A DNA stretch of 64,000 nt from Monoglobus pectinilyticus (GTDB taxonomy: Bacteria; Bacillota; Clostridia; Monoglobales; Monoglobaceae). The DNA lies in NCBI RefSeq assembly GCF_002874775.1, contig NZ_CP020991.1, positions 186,001 through 250,000 on the forward strand, in the 5' to 3' direction. A model generated the notes under the pieces. It saw nothing but the letters and a program-made list of their open reading frames with translations, was not told where the DNA came from and did not search any database. Position 1 is the first letter of the stretch. The number at the start of each line of letters is the position of its first letter. The position numbers and the translations under genes were made by a program. Below, piece by piece: positions 1 to 7,969 of the stretch.

Positions 1-429
1 TACGGCTGTCCTTATGTTCAGGAAAACTGCGATATGGAACTGCCAAGCGACAATATCATTATCTACGGTCATCATATGAACGACGGCTCTATGTTCGCCG
101 GTCTTATGAAATTCAAGGACAAGAGCTTTTGGGAAAAGCACAAAACAGTATCCTTTGATACGCTGACCGATAGACAGACCTATGAAGTAATTGCCGTGTT
201 CAAAACCGTAGTATATACGGATAGTCCCGACAGCTTCAAATATTATCAGTTCGTCAATGCGGACACCGCCGAGGATTTCACTGCCTATGTTGAGAAGTGC
301 AAGAAACTGTCGCTTTACGAAACCGGCATAACCGCCGAATACGGCGACAAGCTCCTGACCCTTTCCACCTGTGAGTATTCCCGGACAAACGGCAGACTTG
401 TTGTAGTGGCGAAGCTAATAAACGAATAA
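1..429 (+). CDS. Class B sortase, C-terminal part (5' end outside window)
   Basis: The reading frame is open from base 1 and ends at a TAA at 427-429, so only about 142 C-terminal residues are visible. The segment has the sortase B pattern: an N-IIIYGHHM stretch with the catalytic His region, then TLSTCEYS containing the catalytic Cys, then a downstream RTNGRLVVVA stretch with the catalytic Arg. Sortase B enzymes are membrane-anchored transpeptidases that attach proteins to the cell wall. Many Tn1549-like ICEs carry one beside their conjugation genes, and the next gene here, a CHAP hydrolase, fits that setting. Family assignment is firm; substrate and exact length are unknown. Confidence 0.88.
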   Translation, partial: YGCPYVQENCDMELPSDNIIIYGHHMNDGSMFAGLMKFKDKSFWEKHKTVSFDTLTDRQTYEVIAVFKTVVYTDSPDSFKYYQFVNADTAEDFTAYVEKCKKLSLYETGITAEYGDKLLTLSTCEYSRTNGRLVVVAKLINE

Positions 430-469
430 TACAACAGGTAGTTCAGCCTGCATAGGAAGGAGGGATTGT

Positions 470-2179
470 ATGGCTGATATTAAAACGAAAGACAATGCAA
501 AAGGTACGATACGAACAATAGATAAGGCTGCCGTCGCAACCCAACGAATGAAGCAGGCGTATATCGCAACAAAAGAAAAGGCGGAGCGGTCGGTAAATGC
601 CAACAGCAGTTCTGCCGAGGAATACGCTTCCGATAAACTGGAAAGCGGTATTGACGAGGTGTTTCACGATGGTGCCTATGCGTTTGACAAGGCGGGACGA
701 AAGGGACTTGAAACCACAAAAGAGAATATCCGCACCGCAAAGGACGGTATTCAGCGTTTCAAGCAGCAGCGAGCCGAGCAGTCTTTGAGAAAACAGGCTT
801 CGCAAAACACAAGCTCTGCGATTAAGACTGTCGATAAGGCGGAAAAGACCATAAAGCAGTCTGCCACTTCCTCCGGAAAGAAAACCATTAAGTTTGCCGG
901 AAAAGAAGCAACAAAGACCGCACAGAAATCGGTTAAGACGGCTGAGCAGACTGCAAAGACTGCGATAAAAACCAGTCAGCAAGCGGCAAAAGCGGCACAG
1001 AAAACAGCTCAGGCGACAGTTAAGGCTTCGCAGAAAGCGGCACAGGCGGCAAAAGCCACAGCCAAAGCAACAGCCGCTACGATTAAAGCCGCAGCCAAAG
1101 CCACCATTGCCGCAGTAAAAGCAATCATAGCGGCGGTAAAAGGTCTTATTGCCGCTATCGCTGCCGGCGGTTGGGTTGCGGTGGTAGTAATTATTGTGCT
1201 ATGTCTTGTAGCCTTGATTGCAGGTTCTGTGTTCGGTATCTTCTTTTCGGGAGAGGATTCCGGCACGGGAATGTCAATGCAGACAGTCGTTCAGGAAATC
1301 AATCAGGAATATGATGACCGATTGGAACAGGAAAAGAACTCTGTAAGCTATGATGTGCTTGAAATGAGCGGAAGCAGAGCTGTTTGGAAAGATGTTCTTG
1401 CGGTCTATTCTGTTAAAGTGAATACCGACCCCGACAATCCGATGGAGGTTGCTACGGTTGATGAAACCAAGAAGCAGCTACTGTCGGATATTTTTTGGGA
1501 AATGAACGATATTTCTTCCCGAACGGAAACGAAAACCCATACCGAAATCGAAGAAAGCGACGACGGACACGGCAACATCGTACAGACCGAAACCACAGTA
1601 ACAGAAACTTTCCTGTATATCACGGTATCGCACAAGACCGTTGATGAAATGGCGGCTATGTACGGATTTAATCAGGAGCAGAAAGAGTATCTTGCCGAGC
1701 TGCTAAAGGACGAAAACAATCAACTATGGTCTCAGGTGCTTTACGGTATCGGATACAGCGACGACCAAATCGTAACGGTTGCCTTGTCACAGGTGGGTAA
1801 TGTAGGCGGTCAGCCTTACTGGTCTTGGTACGGATTTGACTCCCGTGTAGAATGGTGTGCCTGCTTCGTCTCTTGGTGTGCTAACGAGTGCGGATATATC
1901 GACGCCGGTATTATTCCAAAGTATGCCGGCTGTGTAAACGGTGTACAATGGTTCAGAGACCGAGGACAGTGGGCAGACGGTTCGTATGAGCCTTCGCCCG
2001 GTACAATCATTTTCTTTGACTGGGAGGGCGACGGTGTGACAGACCACACCGGTATTGTTCAGAAATGCGAAAACGGTACAGTCTATACCGTTGAGGGCAA
2101 CTCAGGCGACACTTGCAGAACCAAAACATACCCTGTCGGAAGCTCTGTTATCTACGGATACGGTATTCCGGCATATTAA
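470..2179 (+). CDS. ICE-encoded CHAP-domain cell-wall hydrolase with Ala/Lys-rich N-terminus
   Basis: 569 residues; a strong AGGAAGGAGG precedes the ATG. Residues 1-230 are basic and rich in Ala, Lys, Thr and Gln, with repeated KTAxQ/KAAQK units likely to form long helices or a coiled coil. A single hydrophobic segment at about 233-260 should span the membrane. After a Glu/Thr-rich linker comes a CHAP amidase/peptidase domain at about 430-569, with WCACFVSWC carrying the catalytic Cys and DHTGIV carrying the catalytic His. Such proteins open peptidoglycan for the conjugation channel in Gram-positive ICEs. It lies 40 bases after the sortase gene and is probably co-transcribed with it. The hydrolase class is clear; the conjugative role is inferred from context. 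Confidence 0.85.
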   Translation: MADIKTKDNAKGTIRTIDKAAVATQRMKQAYIATKEKAERSVNANSSSAEEYASDKLESGIDEVFHDGAYAFDKAGRKGLETTKENIRTAKDGIQRFKQQRAEQSLRKQASQNTSSAIKTVDKAEKTIKQSATSSGKKTIKFAGKEATKTAQKSVKTAEQTAKTAIKTSQQAAKAAQKTAQATVKASQKAAQAAKATAKATAATIKAAAKATIAAVKAIIAAVKGLIAAIAAGGWVAVVVIIVLCLVALIAGSVFGIFFSGEDSGTGMSMQTVVQEINQEYDDRLEQEKNSVSYDVLEMSGSRAVWKDVLAVYSVKVNTDPDNPMEVATVDETKKQLLSDIFWEMNDISSRTETKTHTEIEESDDGHGNIVQTETTVTETFLYITVSHKTVDEMAAMYGFNQEQKEYLAELLKDENNQLWSQVLYGIGYSDDQIVTVALSQVGNVGGQPYWSWYGFDSRVEWCACFVSWCANECGYIDAGIIPKYAGCVNGVQWFRDRGQWADGSYEPSPGTIIFFDWEGDGVTDHTGIVQKCENGTVYTVEGNSGDTCRTKTYPVGSSVIYGYGIPAY

Positions 2180-2183
2180 AAAG

Positions 2184-2219
2184 ATGGCTGCTCGTTTGAG
2201 TAGCCATCAAGTACATTAT
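2184..2219 (+). repeat. 36-bp direct repeat, left copy (contains a hairpin)
   Basis: These 36 bases are identical to 3269-3304. The first 24 bases form an inverted repeat (ATGGCTGCTC / GAGTAGCCAT, one G.U pair in RNA, loop GTTT). The copy begins 4 bases after the CHAP gene stop. Similarity continues weakly for about 20 bases past the exact repeat. The two copies bracket the three reverse-strand genes at 2238-3176. Confidence 0.9.
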
Positions 2220-2237
2220 GAGAAATCAGGTATTTAC

Positions 2238-2459
2238 TCAAGAACAAATATAACCTTCTGAAGCCTTTGTCCCAACAAGAGAAATATGCGGATATATACC
2301 ATTGACAACATCTTCATAGAATTTACGACCGATTCTTGCAGATGTAACTCTATTTGTGAAAAAGTCTCTAAAGTGGTATGTGCCGGGTAATAATGAAGGA
2401 ACAACAGCAACAATAAAAGCGTTATATTCATTTTGTTCCATTTTGTTAAGTTTTATCAT
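2238..2459 (-). CDS. Small unknown protein, possible DUF1413-like
   Basis: 73 residues. The ATG at 2459 overlaps the 3' end of the preceding gene by 14 bases, suggesting translational coupling. The middle and C-terminal part (YHFRDFF ... ARIGRKFYEDVVNG ... GTKASEGY) resembles the pattern of the small mobile-element DUF1413 family: a short strand, a basic 'lGRkF' helix, and a terminal strand. This is recognised by eye only. No catalytic motif, signal peptide or membrane segment is visible. It is last of three reverse-strand genes between the 36-bp repeats. An alternative overlapping frame rich in Leu (start 2431) is less likely because it lacks the coupling. Confidence 0.55.
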   Translation of the reverse strand: MIKLNKMEQNEYNAFIVAVVPSLLPGTYHFRDFFTNRVTSARIGRKFYEDVVNGIYPHISLVGTKASEGYICS

Positions 2460-2778
2460 CAGTGTTCACCTCCTTGTTGATAAGCCTGAATTTGTAAATG
2501 GAATTCTGAGTTGTTACTAATAGATTGTTCTTTTTAATATAATAATCATCACGGGAACTAATAATTCCCAAAGAAGTAATTGGTTTAAAATCATCGTCAA
2601 CAGGATGCCAAACAAAGAATTGTCTGTTTCCATTCTTAAGAATATAGATAACACCGTCTTGACCTATATATCTATTTCTCCAAGATGTAGAATGTGAATT
2701 ATTATTCTTATCACAAGACTCTATATATGTGACAAAATAGACATCAACAATTTCATCTGCCGTTTTCAAATAATCCAT
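2446..2778 (-). CDS. Unknown protein, middle gene of three-gene reverse cassette
   Basis: 110 residues, soluble and not recognised. It contains several aromatic-rich strands (VYFVTYIES, VIYILKNGNRQFFVWHPVDDD, YYIKKNNLLVTTQNSIYKFRLI) that suggest a small beta-rich domain. The start lies 23 bases downstream of the previous gene's stop, and its end overlaps the next gene by 14 bases, so the three appear to form one operon read against the ICE's direction. Composition is more AT-rich than the surrounding conjugation genes, suggesting separate acquisition. No function is proposed. Confidence 0.55.
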   Translation of the reverse strand: MDYLKTADEIVDVYFVTYIESCDKNNNSHSTSWRNRYIGQDGVIYILKNGNRQFFVWHPVDDDFKPITSLGIISSRDDYYIKKNNLLVTTQNSIYKFRLINKEVNTDDKT

Positions 2779-2801
2779 AACATTTTTTCTTTCGCTTGAC
2801 T

Positions 2802-3176
2802 TTAGTATCTTTCATATTGCTTGATATTATTGTGTAAAATATCACATACTCTAAATCTGTCAGAACAGTTTTCTATTATGTTCTTTAAATATAGGCTTAA
2901 TGTGATTTTTTGACTTCGATTTAGATTTGACCACTTTTCCGGTGGTAACAAAGCACTTACAATGAATTTGTCTCCAACTTTTTTGTTATTAAGTTCTTGA
3001 TTCATAATTTGTTTCATTTCTTCTATATCTATCTTTTTAATTTCCTCGGCATTTTGTCCTAAGTATAATAGTACACAATACTTTTGGAATGCAGAGGGGG
3101 TCATTCCATATTGCTCGCATTCATTAGATATTAGAGCAAATTCTTCCTCACTGTAACTGGTGTATACTCTCGACAC
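2802..3176 (-). CDS. Unknown protein, RHH-like N-terminus and DUF1413-like C-terminus
   Basis: 124 residues. The N-terminus (YTSYSEEEFALISNECEQYG, then MTPSAFQKYCVLLYLG) looks like a ribbon-helix-helix type DNA-binding segment of the kind seen in mobilization accessory proteins. The C-terminal 60 residues (VGDKFIVSALLPPEKWSNLN ... ITLSLYLKNIIE) match the layout of DUF1413, as does the last gene of this cassette. If so, the first gene may autoregulate the operon. The promoter should lie in 3177-3268, an AT-rich stretch just inside the right 36-bp repeat. Both domain calls are by eye. Confidence 0.5.
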   Translation of the reverse strand: MSRVYTSYSEEEFALISNECEQYGMTPSAFQKYCVLLYLGQNAEEIKKIDIEEMKQIMNQELNNKKVGDKFIVSALLPPEKWSNLNRSQKITLSLYLKNIIENCSDRFRVCDILHNNIKQYERY

Positions 3177-3268
3177 TTTTAATCACCTCTTTTACTCCTA
3201 AAATTGTGAACTGCACACTTCACATTGTTATAATACACTATTACTTGAAAAAAGTCAATAAAAAAATA

Positions 3269-3304
3269 ATGGCTGCTCGTTTGAGTAGCCATCAAGTACA
3301 TTAT
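3269..3304 (+). repeat. 36-bp direct repeat, right copy (contains a hairpin)
   Basis: Identical over 36 bases to 2184-2219, in the same orientation, 1085 bp away. It includes the same 24-base hairpin with a GTTT loop. It could result from insertion or excision of the intervening cassette, or from duplication of an element end. There is no T-run after the hairpin, so it is not an ordinary terminator. Confidence 0.9.
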
Positions 3305-3480
3305 TCAAAATCAGTTATTTCTCTATCTTTCAGATAGACATTGTGCGTGTGATAAGTAAAACACATCAACAAATCGCTGTCTCTATTATCTTTTGCTTTG
3401 AACATAGAAAAGTCGTCGGACAGGATAAAAATAAGTCCCAGCAGTTTCTTTATATATCCATTATATGAAGCATAGTTCAT
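3301..3480 (-). pseudogene. Possible C-terminal gene remnant, unrecognised
   Basis: A 59-codon reverse-strand frame from an ATG at 3480 to a TAA inside the right 36-bp repeat. It has protein-like composition (SDDFSMFKAKDNRDSDLL, then YHTHNVYLKDREI). The frame continues upstream but there overlaps sequence that clearly codes for a helicase on the other strand, so any real gene is broken near 3470-3480. No family is recognised, and it may be noncoding. Confidence 0.25.
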
Positions 3481-4158
3481 ATAGCTTCTCCTGCAATAAC
3501 TATAAACAGAACCTATCAATCTTACTGCAAACGAGGAACTACTTTTCCAAGTTATTTGCCAAGTCAGATTGCAAAAATCTTTATAAACCGTATGAATACA
3601 GCCGAGTCTACAGCCACAGTCGAGCTTGCTTGTGGTAAAAAAAGCGAGGACGCACATTGGGAAAATCTGCTTACCTATTGCAAGCAGGGAAACATTCAGG
3701 CTATGTTTGATGAATATGCTCATTTAATTACAAACGGTTTAGACGCAGACAATAATTTGGTTGATAACTTACACTATACAATAGCAAGTTCTATGGATGT
3801 GAGAACCACAATATACACTATTGATACATTCAATGCGTTTAAGGCAAGAGCAAATGGAACAAAGGAAAAACCAACTGCTATTCGTTCTCACTTTGCAGTT
3901 GCCTTTACTAAAGGAGATGGAAAAGAAAAGGACGCAGACAGAAAAAAGAGCGTTAGAAATTCTTTCAATTCTCCATTTAGACCATTTGTTTTAGCATCTA
4001 CTTCCATAGGACAAGAAGGATTGGATTTCCACAATTATTGCCGAAGAATTGTGCATTGGAATCTGCCATCAAATCCGATTGATGTAGGACGGATTTTGCG
4101 GACATTCAAAATAAAAAAGAATGTGGAGGTAACAGACAATGGCAAAATCATTATTTGA
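3469..4158 (+). pseudogene. Fragment of SNF2/DEAD-like helicase, truncated at both ends
   Basis: The frame is open from 3469 but has no convincing start or ribosome-binding site. Its last third carries a helicase C-terminal signature (LASTSIGQEGLDFHNYCRRI then VHWNLPSNPID), where full-length relatives continue with an Arg-containing motif VI. Here the frame departs at about 4085-4095 into GRILRTFKIKK and a stop inside the tnpV gene. Helicases with this GQEGLDFH ... HWNLPSNPID pattern often belong to defence or DNA-modification loci. The head is missing too, so this is a piece of about 200 codons left by deletions on both sides. Family confidence is good; the original system is unknown. Confidence 0.7.
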
Positions 4159-4513
4159 GGAACTGGGCGGCAAATACGAAAGGCAAGGGGATTATTTGAT
4201 ACCGTGCTTAACTGTACCCGCCGAAGAAGAACAGGCAATAGGCATCTGGGGGCAACGGCATTTAGATTATCTAAAACAGTACCGTAAAGTTACATACACC
4301 AATCTTCTTACAAGCGGCAGGCTAAACGCCTACCTTGCCGACATCAACAGACAGGCACAGGAACGCTTTGAAAGGCTCATAGAGGGTATGAAACAGGCAC
4401 AGGGCATAACGGAACAGCTAAAGGCAGAAAACGCCTTAGAATGGACAGGATGCCTCAATAACATAAGGGCTTGTGCGAGGGAGATTGTGGAAAAGGAAAT
4501 TATTTTTGCATAA
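4139..4513 (+). CDS. tnpV: TnpV-type transposon-encoded protein
   Basis: 124 residues, starting MAKSLFEELGGKYERQGDYL. This start and the following IGIWGQRHLDYLKQYRKVTY stretch are typical of TnpV, first known from the mobilizable element Tn4451 and common in clostridial ICEs. Its biochemical role is not established. An AGGTAAC lies just before the ATG. The first 20 bases overlap the out-of-frame end of the helicase remnant, so its natural upstream region was replaced at a deletion junction. A hairpin terminator follows at 4525-4553. Confidence 0.85.
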   Translation: MAKSLFEELGGKYERQGDYLIPCLTVPAEEEQAIGIWGQRHLDYLKQYRKVTYTNLLTSGRLNAYLADINRQAQERFERLIEGMKQAQGITEQLKAENALEWTGCLNNIRACAREIVEKEIIFA

Positions 4514-4524
4514 ACAGATGATTA

Positions 4525-4553
4525 GTGGCAGGGGGAAATCCTGCCGCTTTTTC
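4525..4553 (+). terminator. Terminator after tnpV
   Basis: GGCAGG (4527-4532) pairs with CCTGCC (4540-4545) and is followed by GCTTTTTCTG. It lies 14 bases after the tnpV stop. Confidence 0.7.
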
Positions 4554-4555
4554 TG

Positions 4556-4581
4556 CTTTAGTTTGTCAGCTTGACAAATAA
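4556..4581 (+). repeat. 26-bp direct repeat flanking the insertion sequence, left copy
   Basis: These 26 bases are repeated exactly at 5660-5685 and directly abut the two terminal inverted repeats of the insertion sequence. They include TTGACA, the -35 sequence used in the tet promoter region. This is most simply a target-site duplication, though long for the IS481 family. Confidence 0.85.
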
Positions 4582-5659
4582 TGTAGGTTTGTCAATGATG
4601 TGTTACAAAAATCAGAAAACTTCGCCGTTAGATAAAAAGGAAAACAAATAATCGGCAGGAGATTTCCAATTGAGAGGACGCATAGGGAAATTATTGTACT
4701 TTCTGCTGTGAACAGCAAGCTGCTTTTTAAAATCTTCAAACGAGTAAAAAGTATGAGTGGCATAGAAGTATTCGTTATCTTTGCGATGTGAACGCTCTAC
4801 CTTACCGTTGTGTCTGGGAGTGTACGGTTTTATCAGCTTGTGATTTATGCCACACTGTTTGAGGCGCGCCTCAAACAGTGTGGGTGTCGGCTTTTCGGTA
4901 TTGCCTAAGCTTTTAGTAAATTCCGAGCCGTTGTCGGTTTGAACACATTGTATCTTAAAAGGAAATTTTTTTATAAGGTGTTCAAGAAAAATGGCAGAGG
5001 AATATGTGCTGTGTTCCTCAAATGCTTCCAAATACCTAAAGCGTGAATACTCATCTATTGCGGTATATTGGTAAAATTTCTTGCCCTTAACATCACCTAC
5101 CATACACACCTCCGGCACAAATTTAACATCTATTTGAACCCTTTGCCCTGGAAATTGCATTTGTTCGTACGGTTTCGCCACATACTTTGGGTTTGGCGGC
5201 TTAACCGCCATTTGTCCTTGTCGGCGTAAAATGCGGTATAATCCAGTCACCGAGCGTGTATATCCTCTTTGACGCAGCTTTACCCAAAAAACTACTAATC
5301 CGGCGTTCATATTACGCTTTCGCATATCTGCAATCAGCTTTAATTCCTCTGCCGTATGCTCATTAGGGTGATGGTGCGGTCGGTGTGATTTGTCTGCCAA
5401 TGATTGCAGCGTTCCGTCATATCTTTTCAGCCAGCGGTAAATATACTGACGGTTTGTTTTGTATCTGATTGCCGCTTTTGTTACACCTTTTTTATTTGCA
5501 TAGTTAATTAGGGCTTGACGGTACAGCATTGTTTGTGTTACAGTATTCATGACGAATGGTGCTTCCTTTCAGTTGGTGTCGCAACTTTAACTGTAACACA
5601 GAAAGCTCCATTCGTCACTCTTTTTTTAATCTCTGTAACACATCTATTGTAAACCTACA
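4582..5659 (-). mobile_element. IS481-family insertion sequence with 26-bp inverted ends
   Basis: The element is 1078 bp with a single transposase gene on the reverse strand. Ends 4582-4607 and 5634-5659 are inverted repeats: nine outer bases (TGTAGGTTT) and ten inner bases (ATGTGTTACA) match, with differences in the central seven. A 26-bp direct repeat abuts both ends. The intact transposase, clear ends and perfect flanking repeat suggest a recent, potentially active insertion. It separates tnpV from the tet(O/32/O) promoter region without destroying that promoter. Confidence 0.9.
4612..5550 (-). CDS. IS481-family DDE transposase
   Basis: 312 residues. An N-terminal helix-turn-helix (GVTKAAIRYKTNRQYIYRWL) binds the ends, and an rve/integrase-like catalytic domain follows. 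The DDE residues are visible as VQIDVKF (first Asp), VQTDNGSEF (second Asp) and HNGKVERSHRKDNEYF (Glu). HKLIKPYTPRHNGKVERSHR is typical of the IS481 group. The ATG at 5550 follows AAGGAAG. The frame is unbroken and of usual length, so the enzyme is probably functional. Confidence 0.92.
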   Translation of the reverse strand: MNTVTQTMLYRQALINYANKKGVTKAAIRYKTNRQYIYRWLKRYDGTLQSLADKSHRPHHHPNEHTAEELKLIADMRKRNMNAGLVVFWVKLRQRGYTRSVTGLYRILRRQGQMAVKPPNPKYVAKPYEQMQFPGQRVQIDVKFVPEVCMVGDVKGKKFYQYTAIDEYSRFRYLEAFEEHSTYSSAIFLEHLIKKFPFKIQCVQTDNGSEFTKSLGNTEKPTPTLFEARLKQCGINHKLIKPYTPRHNGKVERSHRKDNEYFYATHTFYSFEDFKKQLAVHSRKYNNFPMRPLNWKSPADYLFSFLSNGEVF

Positions 5660-5685
5660 CTTTAGTTTGTCAGCTTGACAAATAA
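5660..5685 (+). repeat. 26-bp direct repeat flanking the insertion sequence, right copy
   Basis: Exact copy of 4556-4581. It overlaps a perfect 15-bp tandem duplication (5673-5687 and 5688-5702, unit GCTTGACAAATAAAG), which places two TTGACA hexamers upstream of tet; only the second is correctly spaced to a -10. Confidence 0.85.
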
Positions 5686-5689
5686 AGGC

Positions 5690-5718
5690 TTGACAAATAA
5701 AGGGTTAAGGAATATAAT
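5690..5718 (+). promoter_or_regulatory. Consensus promoter of the tet(O/32/O) leader
   Basis: TTGACA (5690-5695) and TATAAT (5713-5718) are separated by exactly 17 bases, a perfect vegetative promoter. It drives a leader of about 280 bases before the resistance gene. A second TTGACA at 5675-5680, created by the tandem duplication, has no matching -10. Confidence 0.88.
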
Positions 5719-5750
5719 TAGATTCAGTATTATACAAGGAGTTAATAAAT

Positions 5751-5774
5751 ATGCGGCAAGGTATTCTTAAATAA
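5751..5774 (+). CDS. Leader peptide of the tet attenuator (MRQGILK)
   Basis: ATG to TAA encodes seven residues, preceded by AAGGAG at 5737-5742. The GTATTCTTAAA portion of this small gene can pair with CAGTTTAAGAATAC about 90 bases downstream, so ribosome movement on the leader should alter folding of the mRNA. Leaders of this kind control ribosomal protection genes such as tet(M) and tet(O) by transcription attenuation. The peptide is evident; the mechanism is transferred from relatives. Confidence 0.7.
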   Translation: MRQGILK

Positions 5775-5925
5775 ACTGTCAATTTGATAGTGGGAACAAA
5801 AAGTAGCAGTCCCGTTTCACTTTTAATATGGGGCTTAGTTTTTTGTACCCAGTTTAAGAATACTTTTATCATGTAATTTTATATGCCCGAAAACATATAA
5901 GTGTTTTGGGGCTATTGGAGTTATT

Positions 5926-5961
5926 TACCCAGTGATAGGAGTATTTATCACTGGGTATTTT
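5926..5961 (+). terminator. Attenuator hairpin before tet(O/32/O)
   Basis: TACCCAGTGATA (5926-5937) pairs perfectly with TATCACTGGGTA (5946-5957), followed by TTTTTATG. It lies 38 bases upstream of the resistance gene and would end transcription when tetracycline is absent. A second short T-rich stretch follows before the AGGAGG site. Confidence 0.82.
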
Positions 5962-5998
5962 TATGCCCTTTTTTGGGTGTTGATAGGAGGAAAATCAC

Positions 5999-7918
5999 AT
6001 GAAAATAATTAACTTAGGCATTCTGGCTCACGTTGACGCAGGAAAGACAACATTAACGGAAAGTTTATTGTATACCAGTGGTGCAATTGCAGAACTAGGG
6101 AGCGTAGATGAAGGCACAACAAGGACAGATACAATGAATTTGGAGCGTCAAAGGGGAATCACTATCCAGACAGCAGTGACATCTTTTCAGTGGGAGGATG
6201 TAAAAGTCAACATTATAGATACGCCAGGCCATATGGATTTTTTAACCGAAGCATACCGTGCTTTATCTGTCCTTGACGGAGCTGTTTTAGTCATTTCGGC
6301 AAAAGACGGCGTACAGGCACAGACGCGTATATTATTCCATGCGCTTCAGAAAATGAACATTCCGACAATTATCTTTATAAATAAGATAGACCAAAATGGA
6401 ATCGACCTACAGCGTGTTTACCAAAGCATTAAAGACAAACTTACCAGTGATATGATTGTCATGCAGGAGGTTTCCCTGTCGCCCCAAATATCCATGACCG
6501 ATATTTCTGATTTGGACAAATGGGATATGATTATTTCCGGAAGCGATGAACTATTAGAACGATATGTTGCAGAGGATTCTTTGGATATACAGGAATTACA
6601 ATATGAAAAGTGCAAAAGAACCAGATGCTGCTCTTTGTTTCCTGTTTATCATGGGAGTGCAAAAGACAATTTAGGAACAGAAAAACTGATTGAAGCGGTT
6701 ACAGAAACTTTCATTACAGAAACAGACGATATTCAGTCTGAATTATGTGGATATGTTTTTAAGGTTGAGTATACAGAGCGGAAAAAACGGCTTTCTTATT
6801 TACGCCTGTATCATGGGACGCTCCATTTACGGGATACCCTGCTGCTGTCAAAAAAGAAAAAAATAAAGATTACAGAAATGTGTATTCCGTCAAATGGTGA
6901 AATCGTCCCGGCTGACCATGCCTGTCCGGGAGAAATTGTTATTTTAGCTGATGATACTTTGAAACTGAACGACATTCTGGGAAATGAAAAACTCCTGCCT
7001 CACAAAACATGGATTGATAATCCCATGCCATTACTTCGGACAACGGTAGAGCCGCAAAAGCCGGAGCAAAGGGAAGCCCTGTTAAATGCCCTCGCAGAGA
7101 TTGCTGATACAGACCCTCTTTTGCATTTTGACATTGATACTGTTACACATGAGATTATGTTATCTTTTTTGGGAAAAGTACAGTTAGAAGTTATTTGTTC
7201 GCTATTAGAAGAAAAATATCATGTGGGCGTGGCTATGAAAGAGCCTTCGGTTATTTATCTGGAAAGACCGCTTAGAAAAGCAGAATATACCATCCACATA
7301 GAAGTCCCGCCAAATCCTTTCTGGGCTTCTGTCGGGTTGTCCATAGAGCCGCTCCCTATTGGAAGCGGAGTGCAGTATGAAAGCAGAGTTTCACTTGGAT
7401 ATTTAAATCAATCGTTCCAAAATGCGGTTATGGAGGGGGTTCTTTATGGCTGCGAGCAGGGGCTGTATGGATGGAAAGTGACAGACTGTAAAATCTGTTT
7501 TGAATATGGATTGTATTATAGTCCTGTAAGTACCCCCGCAGACTTTCGGCTGCTTTCCCCTATCGTATTGGAGCAGGCTTTAAAAAAAGCAGGGACAGAA
7601 CTATTAGAGCCATATCTCCACTTTGAAATTTATGCACCGCAGGAATATCTCTCACGGGCGTATCATGATGCTCCAAGGTATTGTGCAGATATTGTAAGTA
7701 CTCAGATAAAGAATGACGAGGTCATTCTGAAAGGAGAAATCCCTGCTAGATGTATTCAAGAATACAGGAACGATTTAACTTATTTCACAAATGGGCAGGG
7801 AGTCTGCTTGACAGAGTTAAAAGGATACCAGCCAGCTATTGGTAAATTTATTTGCCAACCCCGCCGCCCGAATAGCCGTATAGATAAGGTTCGGCATATG
7901 TTCCACAAGTTAGCTTAA
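5999..7918 (+). CDS. tet(O/32/O): Mosaic tetracycline ribosomal protection protein, tet(O/32/O) type
   Basis: 639 residues, the usual length of ribosomal protection proteins. This EF-G-like GTPase removes tetracycline from the ribosome. Visible motifs are G1 [10 protein letters not shown]2/G3 RGITIQ and DTPGHMDF, and G4 NKID. From memory of the reference proteins, the first ~80 residues and everything after about residue 420 (from [20 protein letters not shown]) match Tet(O), while the middle ([40 protein letters not shown]) matches Tet(32). This is the known tet(O/32/O) mosaic arrangement. AGGAGG sits 8 bases before the ATG. tet(40) follows 51 bases later. Exact recombination points need an alignment. 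Confidence 0.9.
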   Translation: MKIINLGILAHVDAGKTTLTESLLYTSGAIAELGSVDEGTTRTDTMNLERQRGITIQTAVTSFQWEDVKVNIIDTPGHMDFLTEAYRALSVLDGAVLVISAKDGVQAQTRILFHALQKMNIPTIIFINKIDQNGIDLQRVYQSIKDKLTSDMIVMQEVSLSPQISMTDISDLDKWDMIISGSDELLERYVAEDSLDIQELQYEKCKRTRCCSLFPVYHGSAKDNLGTEKLIEAVTETFITETDDIQSELCGYVFKVEYTERKKRLSYLRLYHGTLHLRDTLLLSKKKKIKITEMCIPSNGEIVPADHACPGEIVILADDTLKLNDILGNEKLLPHKTWIDNPMPLLRTTVEPQKPEQREALLNALAEIADTDPLLHFDIDTVTHEIMLSFLGKVQLEVICSLLEEKYHVGVAMKEPSVIYLERPLRKAEYTIHIEVPPNPFWASVGLSIEPLPIGSGVQYESRVSLGYLNQSFQNAVMEGVLYGCEQGLYGWKVTDCKICFEYGLYYSPVSTPADFRLLSPIVLEQALKKAGTELLEPYLHFEIYAPQEYLSRAYHDAPRYCADIVSTQIKNDEVILKGEIPARCIQEYRNDLTYFTNGQGVCLTELKGYQPAIGKFICQPRRPNSRIDKVRHMFHKLA

Positions 7919-7969
7919 CAGCTTGCAAAAGTCATATAAAATGAGATTTGAAAGGATTAGAGACTAATT

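Noticed and set aside
443-982. Long reverse-strand frame opposite the CHAP gene
   Set aside because: It is the mirror of the Ala/Lys-rich coding region, has a biased composition and no ribosome-binding site; the forward gene has a complete domain.
2184-3304. 36-bp repeats as a CRISPR array
   Set aside because: Only two copies, 1085 bp apart, and no cas genes.
3301-3723. 140-codon reverse-strand frame as a full gene
   Set aside because: Its N-terminal half is opposite clear helicase coding sequence; only the last 59 codons might be a remnant, listed at low confidence.
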